64,000 bases of DNA from Salibacter halophilus (GTDB lineage Bacteria; Bacteroidota; Bacteroidia; Flavobacteriales_G; Salibacteraceae), in contig NZ_WACR01000010.1 in NCBI RefSeq assembly GCF_008806325.1, positions 53,630-117,629 of the forward strand, written 5' to 3'. The stretch's first letter is position 1, and each line of letters begins with the position of its first letter. Positions 24,542 through 33,342 of this stretch are shown here, piece after piece. The notes below the pieces were generated by a model. The model worked only from the letters and a program-made list of their open reading frames with translations, was not told where the DNA came from and searched no databases. The position numbers were made by a program, and so were the translations under genes.

Positions 24542-27430
24542 TTAGAATTCATACTTGAAACTCGCGCTGATTGTTGTTGCAGGGCGAAGTCTTGTGAAGT
24601 ATTGATCTTCTGCTTTGTAAGATTTGAATACCGATTCGCGGTAGTCGTTGAGTATGTTTGAAACTTTAAGACCAACCTGCATTTGATTGTCTTTTCCAAA
24701 TTTCTTTGAAGTGTTGAGGTTCAAACTGTGGAAAGGAACTGTGTAAATATCTGGGCGGTCAACAATACTCGTGTATTGAAGAGTTGGGCCCTGAACATTG
24801 TAGAACAACGCAGCATCAAAGTTGCTGAATATACCACTGCTGTCAGTACCGGAATAAGAAACACCGGCATTGATGATGTACGGAGCTTGTCCGGCCATAT
24901 CTCTGTATCGATCAACTTCCTGTCCGGTTCTGGCATTGTTTACACGACTTTCATATTCTGTCAAACTAAGACGAATGCGTGATTCAACGAGTGTTACGTT
25001 AGCTGTAGCTTTCCAGTTTTCCAGTTTGTCTGTGATGATTCCCAAACCTTGTCTCAACTCAACTTCAGCACCGTAAACCTCTCCATCTCCAACATTTCGC
25101 GGTTGGAAAGCTCCGGCTTGAGTAGCAAACTGAACAATTTCAATAGGGTCGTCAAAAGATTTATAGAATGCGCCAACAGAAACTGTTTGACTGTAAGTTG
25201 GGAAGAAGTCCCATCGCAAATCAACGTTTTGAATGTAAGAACTTGTTAAATCACCATCCCAGTATTCTACGCCTCTTGCATCATCAGCGTCTCTGAACAA
25301 ACCTCCGATGAAAGTACGACCGGTTAATGGATCGTAGATCTCAGCATAAGAAAGTTCTTTGAATGATGGACGTGCAACTGTTTGAGAGTAAGAAGCTCTG
25401 ATGTTTTGTTTGTCATTAAGAGCATAAGTCACGTTAACCGATGGGTAAAACCCGAGATCGTTGAGAACCTCTTCATTATTGAGGACACGAGTACCTAACT
25501 GATCTTGTCCGGTGTAACGCTGAACGTAGTTTTCCATTCTCAAACCAAGCGATACTGATAAATCAGTTGTGGGTCTGATCATTGAAGAAACATAAGCTGC
25601 AGCGTAATTTACATTAGAGTTGTAATCGTTGGGGTTTGTAGGGATAAAGATAGGGTCGTAAGAAACACCTCTATTTATGTTACCCTGGTATGGCCAAAGG
25701 TTCTCATCGTAAAACAATTCATCGGGGTCACCAGTGAGAGGTACGTTTCTAACATTGATGTTGAAGTTGCGAATAGTGAAGTCTCTTTCTTTGTAAGTGT
25801 ATGCTCCACCAAATTTAAGGTTTGACTTTCCACCTAGTATAGTGAAGTCCTTCTTGAGGTCAACTTTACTACTGATGTTAACCTCATCCAAATCTCTCCA
25901 TATTCTTTGAGGAAAACCAACTTCAGTACCAATTGCATAATCATTATCTCGTATTTGATAGCGAGTAAATCGGATGTCAGGATCATCCATAGATGAGTAA
26001 GTTGGTGATAATTTCCAATTCAGTTCCCAATCAGATTCTTCAAAAAAGTGTTCACCGCTGATTAATACATTTGATAGTGAGCGTTCGCTGTATTCAAGGT
26101 TGTGTTGTTCAGCATCAAAAACAGCTCCCTGATCAGAGTTTTCATATATGAAACGCCCTGCTTTAGATTCACCATTCTGTAAATGGAGCAAGTTGAGTTT
26201 GTATTTAGCATTATCAGTTTTTATTGCAAAACCACCCATCGCACTCACAAGGACATTATTAACACCAAAGCTACCTTTTTGATACTCTCGTGTTTCCATT
26301 TCATATACATCAGGATCTGCGCTCAAACCATATCTTCCGTATTCAGCGTCCTCGTAAAATTCAGTTTTATTCGAGTAATTCAGCATGAAGTTATACCCAA
26401 GGGTTACATTTTCCTTCTTAACCTGATTACCATAATGACCACCAACTCCAAAGTCAATCAAACTCATTTGTTTCATTGTGGCCATCTGTGGATTGAAAGA
26501 ATTCATGATAGAACGGTAACGCTGACCTTCTTCACTATCTGGGCTTCCCACAACATCAGCAAACTGAGGTATGTTTTTCTCAGCTGGAATATCTCGTTTA
26601 CCATTGTCAAAACCGAGAACATCAGTGGAACTTCCCTGATAAGTAAGGTAGTCTGAATTGAAGTGAAAATTTGGGTTATATCCAGCGCTTACAGATATTC
26701 CTGCTTCTCTTTCGTCTGGGAATGATTTAGTCGTGATGTTGACTACACCCCCCGTAAAGTCAGCAGGTAAGTTTGCTACAAAAGACTTGTTGACTACAAT
26801 ATTGTCGATAACATCAGTAGGGAAGATATCCATTTGAAGAGTATTTCGATCTGGATCTAGTCCAGGAACATCGAGTCCGTTGAGCATGGTTTTCGTGTAG
26901 CGATCACCTAACCCGCGTACGTAAACATATTTTCCGCCCTGTACTGAAACTCCTGTTACACGCTTCATTGATGAAGCAGCGTCAGAGTCGCCAATTTTCT
27001 TGAAACTGGCCGATGAAATACCATCGAGTAAATTCTCTGATTTTCGCTTCATCGTAAGGATAGCTGTTTCAGAGTTCTTGTTAGATTCAGCAGTTACCGT
27101 ATAAGTCTTTAATTGTTGAGACTTCTGTTTTAGAGAAACAGGGTTGAGAACTGTCTTTTCTCCTTCTTTAACTTCAACACCTGTAATTGTAACAGGTGCG
27201 TAACCGATAAAGCTGTACTGAATGTTGTAAGTGCCCGGGTCAAGGTTGAGTACATACTTACCGTCAAAATCTGTTGTTGTACCTGTAGTGGTACCTTTTA
27301 CAGCTACGTTAGCTGTAAAGAGAGGTTCACCAGTCGCGCCATCTAAGACTTTACCAGCTATACCGCTTGTTTGAGCAATTAATTGCCCTACCGTCACAAA
27401 AACTAAAAAAACTGTCGTGAAGAATTTCAT
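24542..27430 (-). CDS. TonB-dependent outer-membrane receptor
   Basis: 962 aa. Signal peptide ending GQLIAQ; carboxypeptidase-D-like domain (about 22-105: SGIAGKVLDGATGEPL ... YSFIGY); plug (about 120-240: VTGVSVQGGKYVYVRGLGDRY and PADFTGGVVNITTKSF); large barrel ending SFKYEF. Substrate not evident. It lies downstream of, and on the same strand as, the surface beta-helix lipoprotein at 27523, but a strong terminator ends only 14 nt before its ATG. Neighbouring Na/Pi symporter and PhoB/PhoR-like genes make a role in phosphorus acquisition a reasonable guess only. Confidence 0.92.
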   Translation of the reverse strand: MKFFTTVFLVFVTVGQLIAQTSGIAGKVLDGATGEPLFTANVAVKGTTTGTTTDFDGKYVLNLDPGTYNIQYSFIGYAPVTITGVEVKEGEKTVLNPVSLKQKSQQLKTYTVTAESNKNSETAILTMKRKSENLLDGISSASFKKIGDSDAASSMKRVTGVSVQGGKYVYVRGLGDRYTKTMLNGLDVPGLDPDRNTLQMDIFPTDVIDNIVVNKSFVANLPADFTGGVVNITTKSFPDEREAGISVSAGYNPNFHFNSDYLTYQGSSTDVLGFDNGKRDIPAEKNIPQFADVVGSPDSEEGQRYRSIMNSFNPQMATMKQMSLIDFGVGGHYGNQVKKENVTLGYNFMLNYSNKTEFYEDAEYGRYGLSADPDVYEMETREYQKGSFGVNNVLVSAMGGFAIKTDNAKYKLNLLHLQNGESKAGRFIYENSDQGAVFDAEQHNLEYSERSLSNVLISGEHFFEESDWELNWKLSPTYSSMDDPDIRFTRYQIRDNDYAIGTEVGFPQRIWRDLDEVNISSKVDLKKDFTILGGKSNLKFGGAYTYKERDFTIRNFNINVRNVPLTGDPDELFYDENLWPYQGNINRGVSYDPIFIPTNPNDYNSNVNYAAAYVSSMIRPTTDLSVSLGLRMENYVQRYTGQDQLGTRVLNNEEVLNDLGFYPSVNVTYALNDKQNIRASYSQTVARPSFKELSYAEIYDPLTGRTFIGGLFRDADDARGVEYWDGDLTSSYIQNVDLRWDFFPTYSQTVSVGAFYKSFDDPIEIVQFATQAGAFQPRNVGDGEVYGAEVELRQGLGIITDKLENWKATANVTLVESRIRLSLTEYESRVNNARTGQEVDRYRDMAGQAPYIINAGVSYSGTDSSGIFSNFDAALFYNVQGPTLQYTSIVDRPDIYTVPFHSLNLNTSKKFGKDNQMQVGLKVSNILNDYRESVFKSYKAEDQYFTRLRPATTISASFKYEF

Positions 27431-27444
27431 CTGTTTAAGGCATT

Positions 27445-27482
27445 AAAAAAAGATAACCCGCAGGAAATTTTCCTGCGAGTTA
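27445..27482 (-). terminator. Intercistronic terminator just before the TBDR start
   Basis: Stem 27459-27466 with 27470-27477 (8 bp, loop of 3), extended by TAAC/GTTA after one mismatch, then seven T residues on the minus strand. It lies between the lipoprotein stop (27523) and the TBDR ATG (27430), leaving no room for a promoter downstream of it. Confidence 0.85.
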
Positions 27483-27522
27483 CCTATAGTTAATTAATCT
27501 TGGTTATATAAATCATTCAATT

Positions 27523-28731
27523 TTATAACTCACCACTTAATGAAGTCCAAGTCCAATTTTGGAATGGAGAAGCATCAGCTCCAACAGTGTTTCCACCAGA
27601 TCCAACATTAGTAGCATTAGCATCAGTACCGTCTTTGAATACGTCAGTTAATGTAGCACCAGAAGGAAGTGTAGCCTCAAGGTTTGAGAAACTTAGATCA
27701 CCAGTTGTGAAGTTTGTTTGAGTTCCAGTACCTGATAGAGAAAGATCACCTCTACCATCGTCAGCAGGATTTGGGAAGTTGTAGAAATAGATGTTTTGGA
27801 AAGAACCTCTTGCACCATCTCTGAAATCACCTAGCTCAGTATTTTCAGCACCTTTAATAGTACCGTTGCTAACTGTGTGACCATCAAGAAGAGTTCCTTC
27901 AGGACCATCAATTTCCATTGCGTGATCAGTATCTTCACCAGCTACAACTACAAAGTTGCTAAGGCTTCCTGCCCATGCCTGGTCAGTATCGATAGCGTCA
28001 TCACCAGCGTTCCAAACTATAACATTTGTTACGTCAACAGTTCCACCGAACCATTCAACACCGTCATCCTGGTTAGCAACAACTTCGATGTTAGAAATTT
28101 GAGTTCCTTTACCTACTCCACCAAGAGTAAGACCGTTGATTTCGTTTCCTTCACCGATGTTAGAACCACCGTGACGAATAGAGATGTAGCTCAACTCTCC
28201 AGAGCTGTCATTAGCATCACTACCACCGTAAAGGCCGTTTTGGTCAGATGGTGGAATACCTTCAATTTGTACAGCTTGAGCATCAGCTGAAATTGGAGCA
28301 TTTCCAAGTACAATTAATCCACCCCAAAGACCATTAAGATTAGGATCAAGGTTAGGGCTCATGATCATACCCGGCTCAATTTCATCAGCTACTGAAGTGA
28401 AAATGATTGGTTGTTCAGGAGTGCCGTTTGCAATGATTTCAGCATCTCTTGCAATAACTAGAGCAGTTGCATTAGCACCGCTACCAGCTTGTCCTTTAAC
28501 GATAACACCAGGCTCAATAGTAAGTGTTGCACCATTCGTTACAGAAATTCTGCTTCCTAATTCGTAAACATTTCCTGTTCTCCAGGTTGTGTTAGAAGTG
28601 ATGTTTTCTTCAATCACCCTGTTACCAGTAGAAGGTGTTGGTGTTGGATCGTCATCATCGTCATCGCTGCATGATGTGAAAGTGAAAGCCGCAGCGAAAG
28701 CGAGCATTGAAAGTAATTTTAAATTCTTCAT
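27523..28731 (-). CDS. Surface lipoprotein, parallel beta-helix-like
   Basis: 402 aa. The signal ends in a lipobox (FTFTSC); the mature start CSDDDDDD is an Asp-rich stretch of the kind known as a lipoprotein export signal in Bacteroidota, so surface exposure is likely. The body has short repeats (GATLTIEPGVIVKG, NGLTLGGVGKGTQISNIEVV, VEWFGGTVDVTNVIVWN) fitting a right-handed beta-helix. It contains no recognised catalytic motif; proteins of this type are often misannotated. Likely partner of the downstream TBDR, as ligand binder or scaffold (inference from gene order). Confidence 0.8.
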   Translation of the reverse strand: MKNLKLLSMLAFAAAFTFTSCSDDDDDDPTPTPSTGNRVIEENITSNTTWRTGNVYELGSRISVTNGATLTIEPGVIVKGQAGSGANATALVIARDAEIIANGTPEQPIIFTSVADEIEPGMIMSPNLDPNLNGLWGGLIVLGNAPISADAQAVQIEGIPPSDQNGLYGGSDANDSSGELSYISIRHGGSNIGEGNEINGLTLGGVGKGTQISNIEVVANQDDGVEWFGGTVDVTNVIVWNAGDDAIDTDQAWAGSLSNFVVVAGEDTDHAMEIDGPEGTLLDGHTVSNGTIKGAENTELGDFRDGARGSFQNIYFYNFPNPADDGRGDLSLSGTGTQTNFTTGDLSFSNLEATLPSGATLTDVFKDGTDANATNVGSGGNTVGADASPFQNWTWTSLSGEL

Positions 28732-28857
28732 CTGTGACAGATTTTTTTGTTTTATGATTTGCGAGCAAAAGAAGGCTTGTCTTTTTATTTGAACTTTAAT
28801 GTGCTTTTATCTTACATTTAAAGAAGTGTTTCCTTAATGTTAACTAGCGCAATTTTT

Positions 28858-28867
28858 GGTCAGATCC
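28858..28867 (+). repeat. GGTCAGADCC word, intergenic copy
   Basis: One of 31 exact copies of GGTCAGANCC found by reading both strands. It lies outside any gene, between the beta-helix lipoprotein and the phoB-like gene. Copies starting at (+) 5434, 11348, 13544, 14542, 17272, 21305, 24421, 28858, 32587, 37360, 38908, 40243, 44701, 46753, 53847, 55055, 57803, 62522, 62756; (-) 1293, 9499, 16558, 30417, 31229, 41997, 44388, 52017, 52707, 57190, 58288, 63008. Only 31229 has C at the variable position. Confidence 0.85.
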
Positions 28868-28927
28868 AAACCCGCTTTTTGTTGATTGCAAAGGTGTTGA
28901 AGCTGTGTTACCTTCAAATTAAAGCTA

Positions 28928-28945
28928 TGTTAATACGTGTTTAAT
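28928..28945 (+). promoter_or_regulatory. Possible PhoB-type direct repeat
   Basis: TGTTAAT and TGTTTAAT lie 10 nt apart start to start, about 20 nt upstream of the TAATTTTG box at 28966. The spacing (one helical turn) and position over the -33 region fit a site for an OmpR/PhoB-type activator, perhaps autoregulation. No -33 TTG is seen at the usual place. Confidence 0.35.
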
Positions 28946-28965
28946 ATAAAAGGGTACATTTGAAA

Positions 28966-28973
28966 TAATTTTG
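28966..28973 (+). promoter_or_regulatory. -7 promoter box TAATTTTG for the two-component operon
   Basis: Matches TAnnTTTG, 32 nt before the ATG at 29006. Confidence 0.6.
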
Positions 28974-29005
28974 TCGCCAGGATTAATTAATTACATTAAA
29001 TCACT

Positions 29006-29689
29006 ATGAGTCAGGACAATAAAAAGATTTTAATCGTTGACGATGAACAGGACATCCTGGAGTTCATCAGTTACAACCTCAAAAAAGAAGGATTTGAAGT
29101 TGAAACAGCTGATAACGGACGCGATGCGATCGCTATCGCAAAAAAGACACATCCAGACCTTATTATTCTTGATGTTATGATGCCTGAAATGGATGGCATT
29201 GAAACATGTGCCGAGATGCGTAAGATAGATTCACTGAAAGACACCTTCGTAACTTTCTTAACTGCTCGTGGAGAAGATTACTCCCAAATTGCAGGTTTTG
29301 ATGCAGGAGCTGATGATTACATTATCAAGCCTGTTAAACCCCGTGTTCTGACCAGTAGAATAAAAGCGATGTTGAGAAGAGGGACAACCTCTGATGATAA
29401 ACCAAAAGGAAACGTGGTTGGCGATCTTGTTATCGATAGAGATCGTTATATTGTAACGAAATCTGGTAAAGAGTTAAACCTTCCTAAAAAAGAGTTTGAA
29501 TTGCTGTCTCTGTTGATCTCTACTCCGGGTAAAGTTTTCAATCGCGATACTATTTTATCATCTGTTTGGGGTGAAGATGTCGTAGTTGGAGATCGTACAA
29601 TTGATGTACATATTCGTAAGTTGAGAGAGAAAATTGGTGATAAGTACATTAAAACAATTAAAGGAGTAGGCTATAAATTTGAAGTTTAA
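29006..29689 (+). CDS. phoB: OmpR/PhoB-family response regulator
   Basis: 227 aa. Receiver domain (about 6-120) with acidic pocket VDDEQD, phospho-acceptor Asp56 (LIILDVMMPEMDG), Thr in FLTARGED and Lys in DDYIIKPV; winged-helix DNA-binding domain (about 130-227: LPKKEFELLSLLISTPGKVF, GDRTIDVHIRKLREKIG, TIKGVGYKFEV). It activates or represses transcription when phosphorylated by its kinase, here the next gene, which starts in its stop codon (TAATG). The PhoB assignment rests on overall layout and the phosphate-related neighbourhood, not on a search. Confidence 0.85.
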   Translation: MSQDNKKILIVDDEQDILEFISYNLKKEGFEVETADNGRDAIAIAKKTHPDLIILDVMMPEMDGIETCAEMRKIDSLKDTFVTFLTARGEDYSQIAGFDAGADDYIIKPVKPRVLTSRIKAMLRRGTTSDDKPKGNVVGDLVIDRDRYIVTKSGKELNLPKKEFELLSLLISTPGKVFNRDTILSSVWGEDVVVGDRTIDVHIRKLREKIGDKYIKTIKGVGYKFEV

Positions 29690-30744
29690 TGAAGAATAGA
29701 ACGCCTCGCGAAATAGCGTTCATTACAGCGCTTTATGTTGCTGTTATTGCCGGTGTGCTGATGTTGCCGGCTTTTTTGCTTTTTACAGATTCCTGGGAGC
29801 CATGGCTCATTTACGGGATTACTATAATTCTGATCTTTGCTGTTGCCTGGGTTTCAGTTAATACAGGAATTGAAAAGTTTATTCACCGCAGAATTAAGCT
29901 CATCTACAAAACGATCCACCGGTTTAAAACTCAATCGGGAAATATGGAAGATCTCGATTTGAGTAAAGATGTGTTGGGCCAGGTGAACACTGAGGTTGAA
30001 GAATGGGCGAGGAGTAATAAAGAAGAAATTGAGCAGCTTAGAAAGCAGGAACAGTTTCGGAAAGAGTTTATAGGAAACCTATCTCACGAACTCAAAACTC
30101 CTATTTTCAGTATCCAGGGGTATTTACTTACCTTATTAGAAGGCGGGTTGGAAGACCCAAAAATCAATCGGGATTATCTTGAACGAGCTGATCGCAACCT
30201 GGAAAGGCTAACGAATCTTATCAATGAGCTCGATGAAATCACCAAGTTAGAATCGGGTGAGAGAAGGATGGAATTCACAAAATTCGATTTGATAAAATTG
30301 ACGGATGATTTGGTGAAAGAACTCGAGTTCAGAGCTAAAGAAAGTAATGTGAAGCTCACTGTTAGAGATCCCAAAATGCCTGTTTGGGTGGAAGCTGACA
30401 GGAGTAAAATTTCTCAGGTTCTGACCAACCTAATTATGAATTCCATAAAGTACGGCCGGGAAGAGGATGGCGAAACGCGCATCAAGTTTTACGATATGGA
30501 TGAAAATATCCTCGTTGAGGTTGAAGACAATGGTTTAGGAATTGCTCCCGATCATCTTCCAAGATTATTCGAGCGCTTTTACAGGGTTGACAAATCAAGA
30601 TCTCGCCACCAGGGAGGTTCTGGCCTCGGCCTTGCAATTGTGAAACACATCATCGAATCTCACGGGCAAACAATCAATGTCCGCTCTCAGGAGGGAGAAG
30701 GCTCTACATTCTCTTTCACACTTAAAAAAGTTAAACCTCAATAG
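29689..30744 (+). CDS. phoR: PhoR-like sensor histidine kinase
   Basis: 351 aa. Two membrane segments at about 9-32 and 39-57 with almost no periplasmic loop, a linker, HisKA domain with phospho-accepting His133 (GNLSHELKTPIFSI), and HATPase domain with N box (LTNLIMNSIKYG), G1 (VEDNGLGIA), F box (LFERFYRV) and G2 (GSGLGLAIVKHI). With so little extracellular sequence it probably senses through the membrane or a partner, as PhoR does through PhoU/Pst. Co-transcribed with the regulator gene. Confidence 0.87.
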   Translation: MKNRTPREIAFITALYVAVIAGVLMLPAFLLFTDSWEPWLIYGITIILIFAVAWVSVNTGIEKFIHRRIKLIYKTIHRFKTQSGNMEDLDLSKDVLGQVNTEVEEWARSNKEEIEQLRKQEQFRKEFIGNLSHELKTPIFSIQGYLLTLLEGGLEDPKINRDYLERADRNLERLTNLINELDEITKLESGERRMEFTKFDLIKLTDDLVKELEFRAKESNVKLTVRDPKMPVWVEADRSKISQVLTNLIMNSIKYGREEDGETRIKFYDMDENILVEVEDNGLGIAPDHLPRLFERFYRVDKSRSRHQGGSGLGLAIVKHIIESHGQTINVRSQEGEGSTFSFTLKKVKPQ

Positions 30745-30751
30745 ATCGCAT

Positions 30752-30786
30752 AAAAAAATCCGCTTCAAACGAAGCGGATTTTTTAT
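30752..30786. terminator. Bidirectional terminator between the kinase and icd
   Basis: Stem AATCCGCTTC/GAAGCGGATT with loop AAAC, flanked by A-run and T-run. Confidence 0.92.
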
Positions 30787-30803
30787 GATCGATAAGATTT
30801 ATC

Positions 30804-32261
30804 TTATTCACCCTGACCTAGAGAGTAACCTCTATCACCATCAAAAGTGTAAAGATGTTCAGTCTTGATAAAATCAAAACCAGCTTTAGAGATGTTGTCT
30901 AATAGTTGAGTGATATCAGCGTGAGTGAGTTCTTTGTTCTCATCCTGTGCTACAAATCGACAGCGCCAGTGATCTGTTTTGAAAGTTTCCGGTAAACCAC
31001 CAGGATAAACTTTTACACCGCGGTTGGTGATCATCTTGAGCTTTAGAGTATCTCCCTGGCAATCTTCAAGACCTTTTCCAATTACATCAGGATCTCTATC
31101 GTTCTCAATCCAGTCGATAAATACATCAACACCTTTGAGTTCTTTCTTGCGATAGTTTTTAGTTGGTCTGCGCTCAACCTTCATCGGGTCAGCATCAGTG
31201 TCGTATTTCTTGATCTCGAACTTTGTTGGGGTCTGACCAAGACGTTCGATAATTGCATCAGCAAATTCCTGAGTTCCCACTTTTTTCACAGAAATATCTT
31301 CCTGATATACATCACCGGTGTGAATGCCGTCTTCAAGTGTTTTGAGCCATGCATTTTCGATCTTCTCGGCAACATCAGTTTGACCGATGTGAACGAGCAT
31401 CATGATGGCACCGTTGAGCAATCCTGATGGATTTGCAATATTTTTTCCTGCAATGTCAGGAGCAGATCCGTGGATTGCTTCAAACATAGCAACATCAGTA
31501 CCGATGTTTGCAGAACCGCCAAGTCCAACAGATCCTGCAACCTCTGCAGCGATGTCAGAAACGATATCACCATAAAGGTTGAGTGTAACCACAACATCAA
31601 AATCTTCAGGGTTATCAGCTAATTTAGCCGATCCGATATCGATGATCATGTGATCAGCTTCGATGTTCGGGTATTCTTTTGAGACTTCATCAAAAACGCT
31701 GTGGAACAAGCCATCAGTGTGTTTCATGATGTTGTCTTTAGTCATGCAAGTCACCTTTTTGCGGTTGTTTACACGAGCATATTCAAATGCATAACGCACG
31801 ATGCTTTCAATACCAGGGCGAGAAACCAACTTGAGTGTTTGAACAACCTCTTCAGTCTGTTGGTGTTCGATACCAGCGTAAAGATCTTCTTCGTTTTCGC
31901 GAACGATTACCAGATCCATGTTAGGGAAGTTTGAACTCACAAAAGGAGTAAAAGCTTTACATGGACGAACGTTAGCAAAAAGACCAAGCGATTTGCGAAC
32001 AGTAACGTTCAAACTTTTAAATCCGCCACCCTGCGGAGTGGTGATAGGAGCTTTAAGAAAGATCTTGTTTTTACGCAAGCTATCCCAGGCACCTTCTTCA
32101 ATACCTGAAGTAACTCCTTTGAGATATACATCCTGCCCAATTGCAATTTTGTCGTAATTCAATTGCGCACCTGCCGCTTCAAGAATTTTGAGCGTGGCAT
32201 CCATTATTTCTGGGCCTATTCCGTCTCCGTGAGCTACCGTGATGGTCTGTTTTTCAGCCAT
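30804..32261 (-). CDS. icd: NADP-type isocitrate dehydrogenase (long, Thermus-like form)
   Basis: 485 aa. Oxidative decarboxylation of isocitrate to 2-oxoglutarate in the TCA cycle. N-terminal VAHGDGIGPEIM, substrate loop LNVTVRKSLGLFANVRPC, VIVRENEEDLYAGIEH, and metal-binding NLYGDIVSDIAAE followed by EAIHGSAPDIAGKN. The final 140 residues (from KFEIKKYDT) are an extra domain found in the roughly 480-500-residue bacterial/Thermus form. NADP versus NAD preference is assumed from the family. The korAB genes further on use the product 2-oxoglutarate or its analogues. Confidence 0.93.
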   Translation of the reverse strand: MAEKQTITVAHGDGIGPEIMDATLKILEAAGAQLNYDKIAIGQDVYLKGVTSGIEEGAWDSLRKNKIFLKAPITTPQGGGFKSLNVTVRKSLGLFANVRPCKAFTPFVSSNFPNMDLVIVRENEEDLYAGIEHQQTEEVVQTLKLVSRPGIESIVRYAFEYARVNNRKKVTCMTKDNIMKHTDGLFHSVFDEVSKEYPNIEADHMIIDIGSAKLADNPEDFDVVVTLNLYGDIVSDIAAEVAGSVGLGGSANIGTDVAMFEAIHGSAPDIAGKNIANPSGLLNGAIMMLVHIGQTDVAEKIENAWLKTLEDGIHTGDVYQEDISVKKVGTQEFADAIIERLGQTPTKFEIKKYDTDADPMKVERRPTKNYRKKELKGVDVFIDWIENDRDPDVIGKGLEDCQGDTLKLKMITNRGVKVYPGGLPETFKTDHWRCRFVAQDENKELTHADITQLLDNISKAGFDFIKTEHLYTFDGDRGYSLGQGE

Positions 32262-32291
32262 TTGATTTGATTTTTTTGAAAAAGTTTAGCG

Positions 32292-32299
32292 CAAATGTA
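32292..32299 (-). promoter_or_regulatory. -7 promoter box TACATTTG for icd
   Basis: Minus-strand match to TAnnTTTG, 30 nt before the icd ATG. Confidence 0.55.
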
Positions 32300-32358
32300 A
32301 AAGGCAAACGGCTAACTACCGTTACTTTTTTAAAAAAATCGAGCTTTGCGTAAAGAAA

Positions 32359-33342
32359 ATGATGATTATGAGCGCTTCGTTCAGAACCGAATTTCACCCA
32401 AAACTAAACCTCGACCCTATTACGCATCACGATAAAGTGTTGCATTTGGGATCTTGCTTCAGTGAAAATATTGGAGCTAAGATGCGAAATGCAGGTTTTG
32501 ATATTTTAGAAAATCCGTTTGGCGTAATTTTTAACCCTGTAACGATTCTCGATCACATCAATAAAGCAATTGAGAATGAAAGTTTTGGTCAGAGCCATTT
32601 TCTCCAGTCCGCCAACCGTTGGTTCAGTTATGATGCGCACTCCAGAGTTTCGGCCGGCTCTGATCGTGAATTGAAAAAACTACTCGAAACAAAGCAAGCT
32701 CAACTGAAAGAACGATTAAAAGAAGCACACACAATTTTCATCACATTTGGAACGGCCTGGGTTTACGAACTCGATGAAACAGGTGAAGTCGTTGCTAATT
32801 GTCACAAACAACAACAAAATATTTTCACCAAACGATTATTGGAAACGCTAGAAATTCAACATGCATTGGATGCTTGCCTGAAGAAATTACAGGCTCTAAA
32901 TCCTGAAGTCCAGGTAGTGTTGACAGTGAGCCCGGTAAGGCATTTGAAGGATGGATTTGTAGAGAATAATCGCTCAAAAGGAAGGCTACTTGATGTTTGC
33001 TGTTTGGCTGAAGAAAGTTTTGAGCAAGTTCATTATTTCCCTTCTTACGAATGGGTGATTGATGAATTACGCGATTATCGGTTTTTCGCTAAAGATATGG
33101 TGCATCCTAATGAACAGGCCATCGATTTTATTTGGGGAAAGGTGAATAATTACTTTTTCTCTGATCAAACAAAGCAAATCGTCAGCGAAATTGAGAAACT
33201 CTCAAAAGCTGCAAATCACAGCCCTTTCCATGATGACAAAAACTTTTCAGATTTTCAATCGAAGATGCACAGGAAGTGTGAAGAGTTGGAAGTTAAGACA
33301 GAACTGAATTTAAACTGGTTGAAAAAGCAGTTTATACCTTAG
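32359..33342 (+). CDS. GSCFA-domain protein
   Basis: 327 aa. The GSCFA family hallmark appears as HLGSCFSENIGAKM near residue 30, followed by NPFGVIFNP and, later, FFAKDMVHPNEQAIDFIW, a pattern like the SGNH/GDSL hydrolase fold (Ser in GSCFS; Asp-x-x-His as DMVHP). Probably an esterase or acyl-transfer enzyme; substrate unknown. Three in-frame ATGs (32359, 32362, 32368) make the exact start uncertain. It converges on the glycosyltransferase gene with an 11-nt overlap. Confidence 0.88.
   Translation: MMIMSASFRTEFHPKLNLDPITHHDKVLHLGSCFSENIGAKMRNAGFDILENPFGVIFNPVTILDHINKAIENESFGQSHFLQSANRWFSYDAHSRVSAGSDRELKKLLETKQAQLKERLKEAHTIFITFGTAWVYELDETGEVVANCHKQQQNIFTKRLLETLEIQHALDACLKKLQALNPEVQVVLTVSPVRHLKDGFVENNRSKGRLLDVCCLAEESFEQVHYFPSYEWVIDELRDYRFFAKDMVHPNEQAIDFIWGKVNNYFFSDQTKQIVSEIEKLSKAANHSPFHDDKNFSDFQSKMHRKCEELEVKTELNLNWLKKQFIP

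Noticed and set aside
26183..26656. Plus-strand frame of 157 codons inside the TBDR gene
   Set aside because: The opposite strand encodes a well-conserved TBDR; the frame's protein shows no known motif and odd composition.
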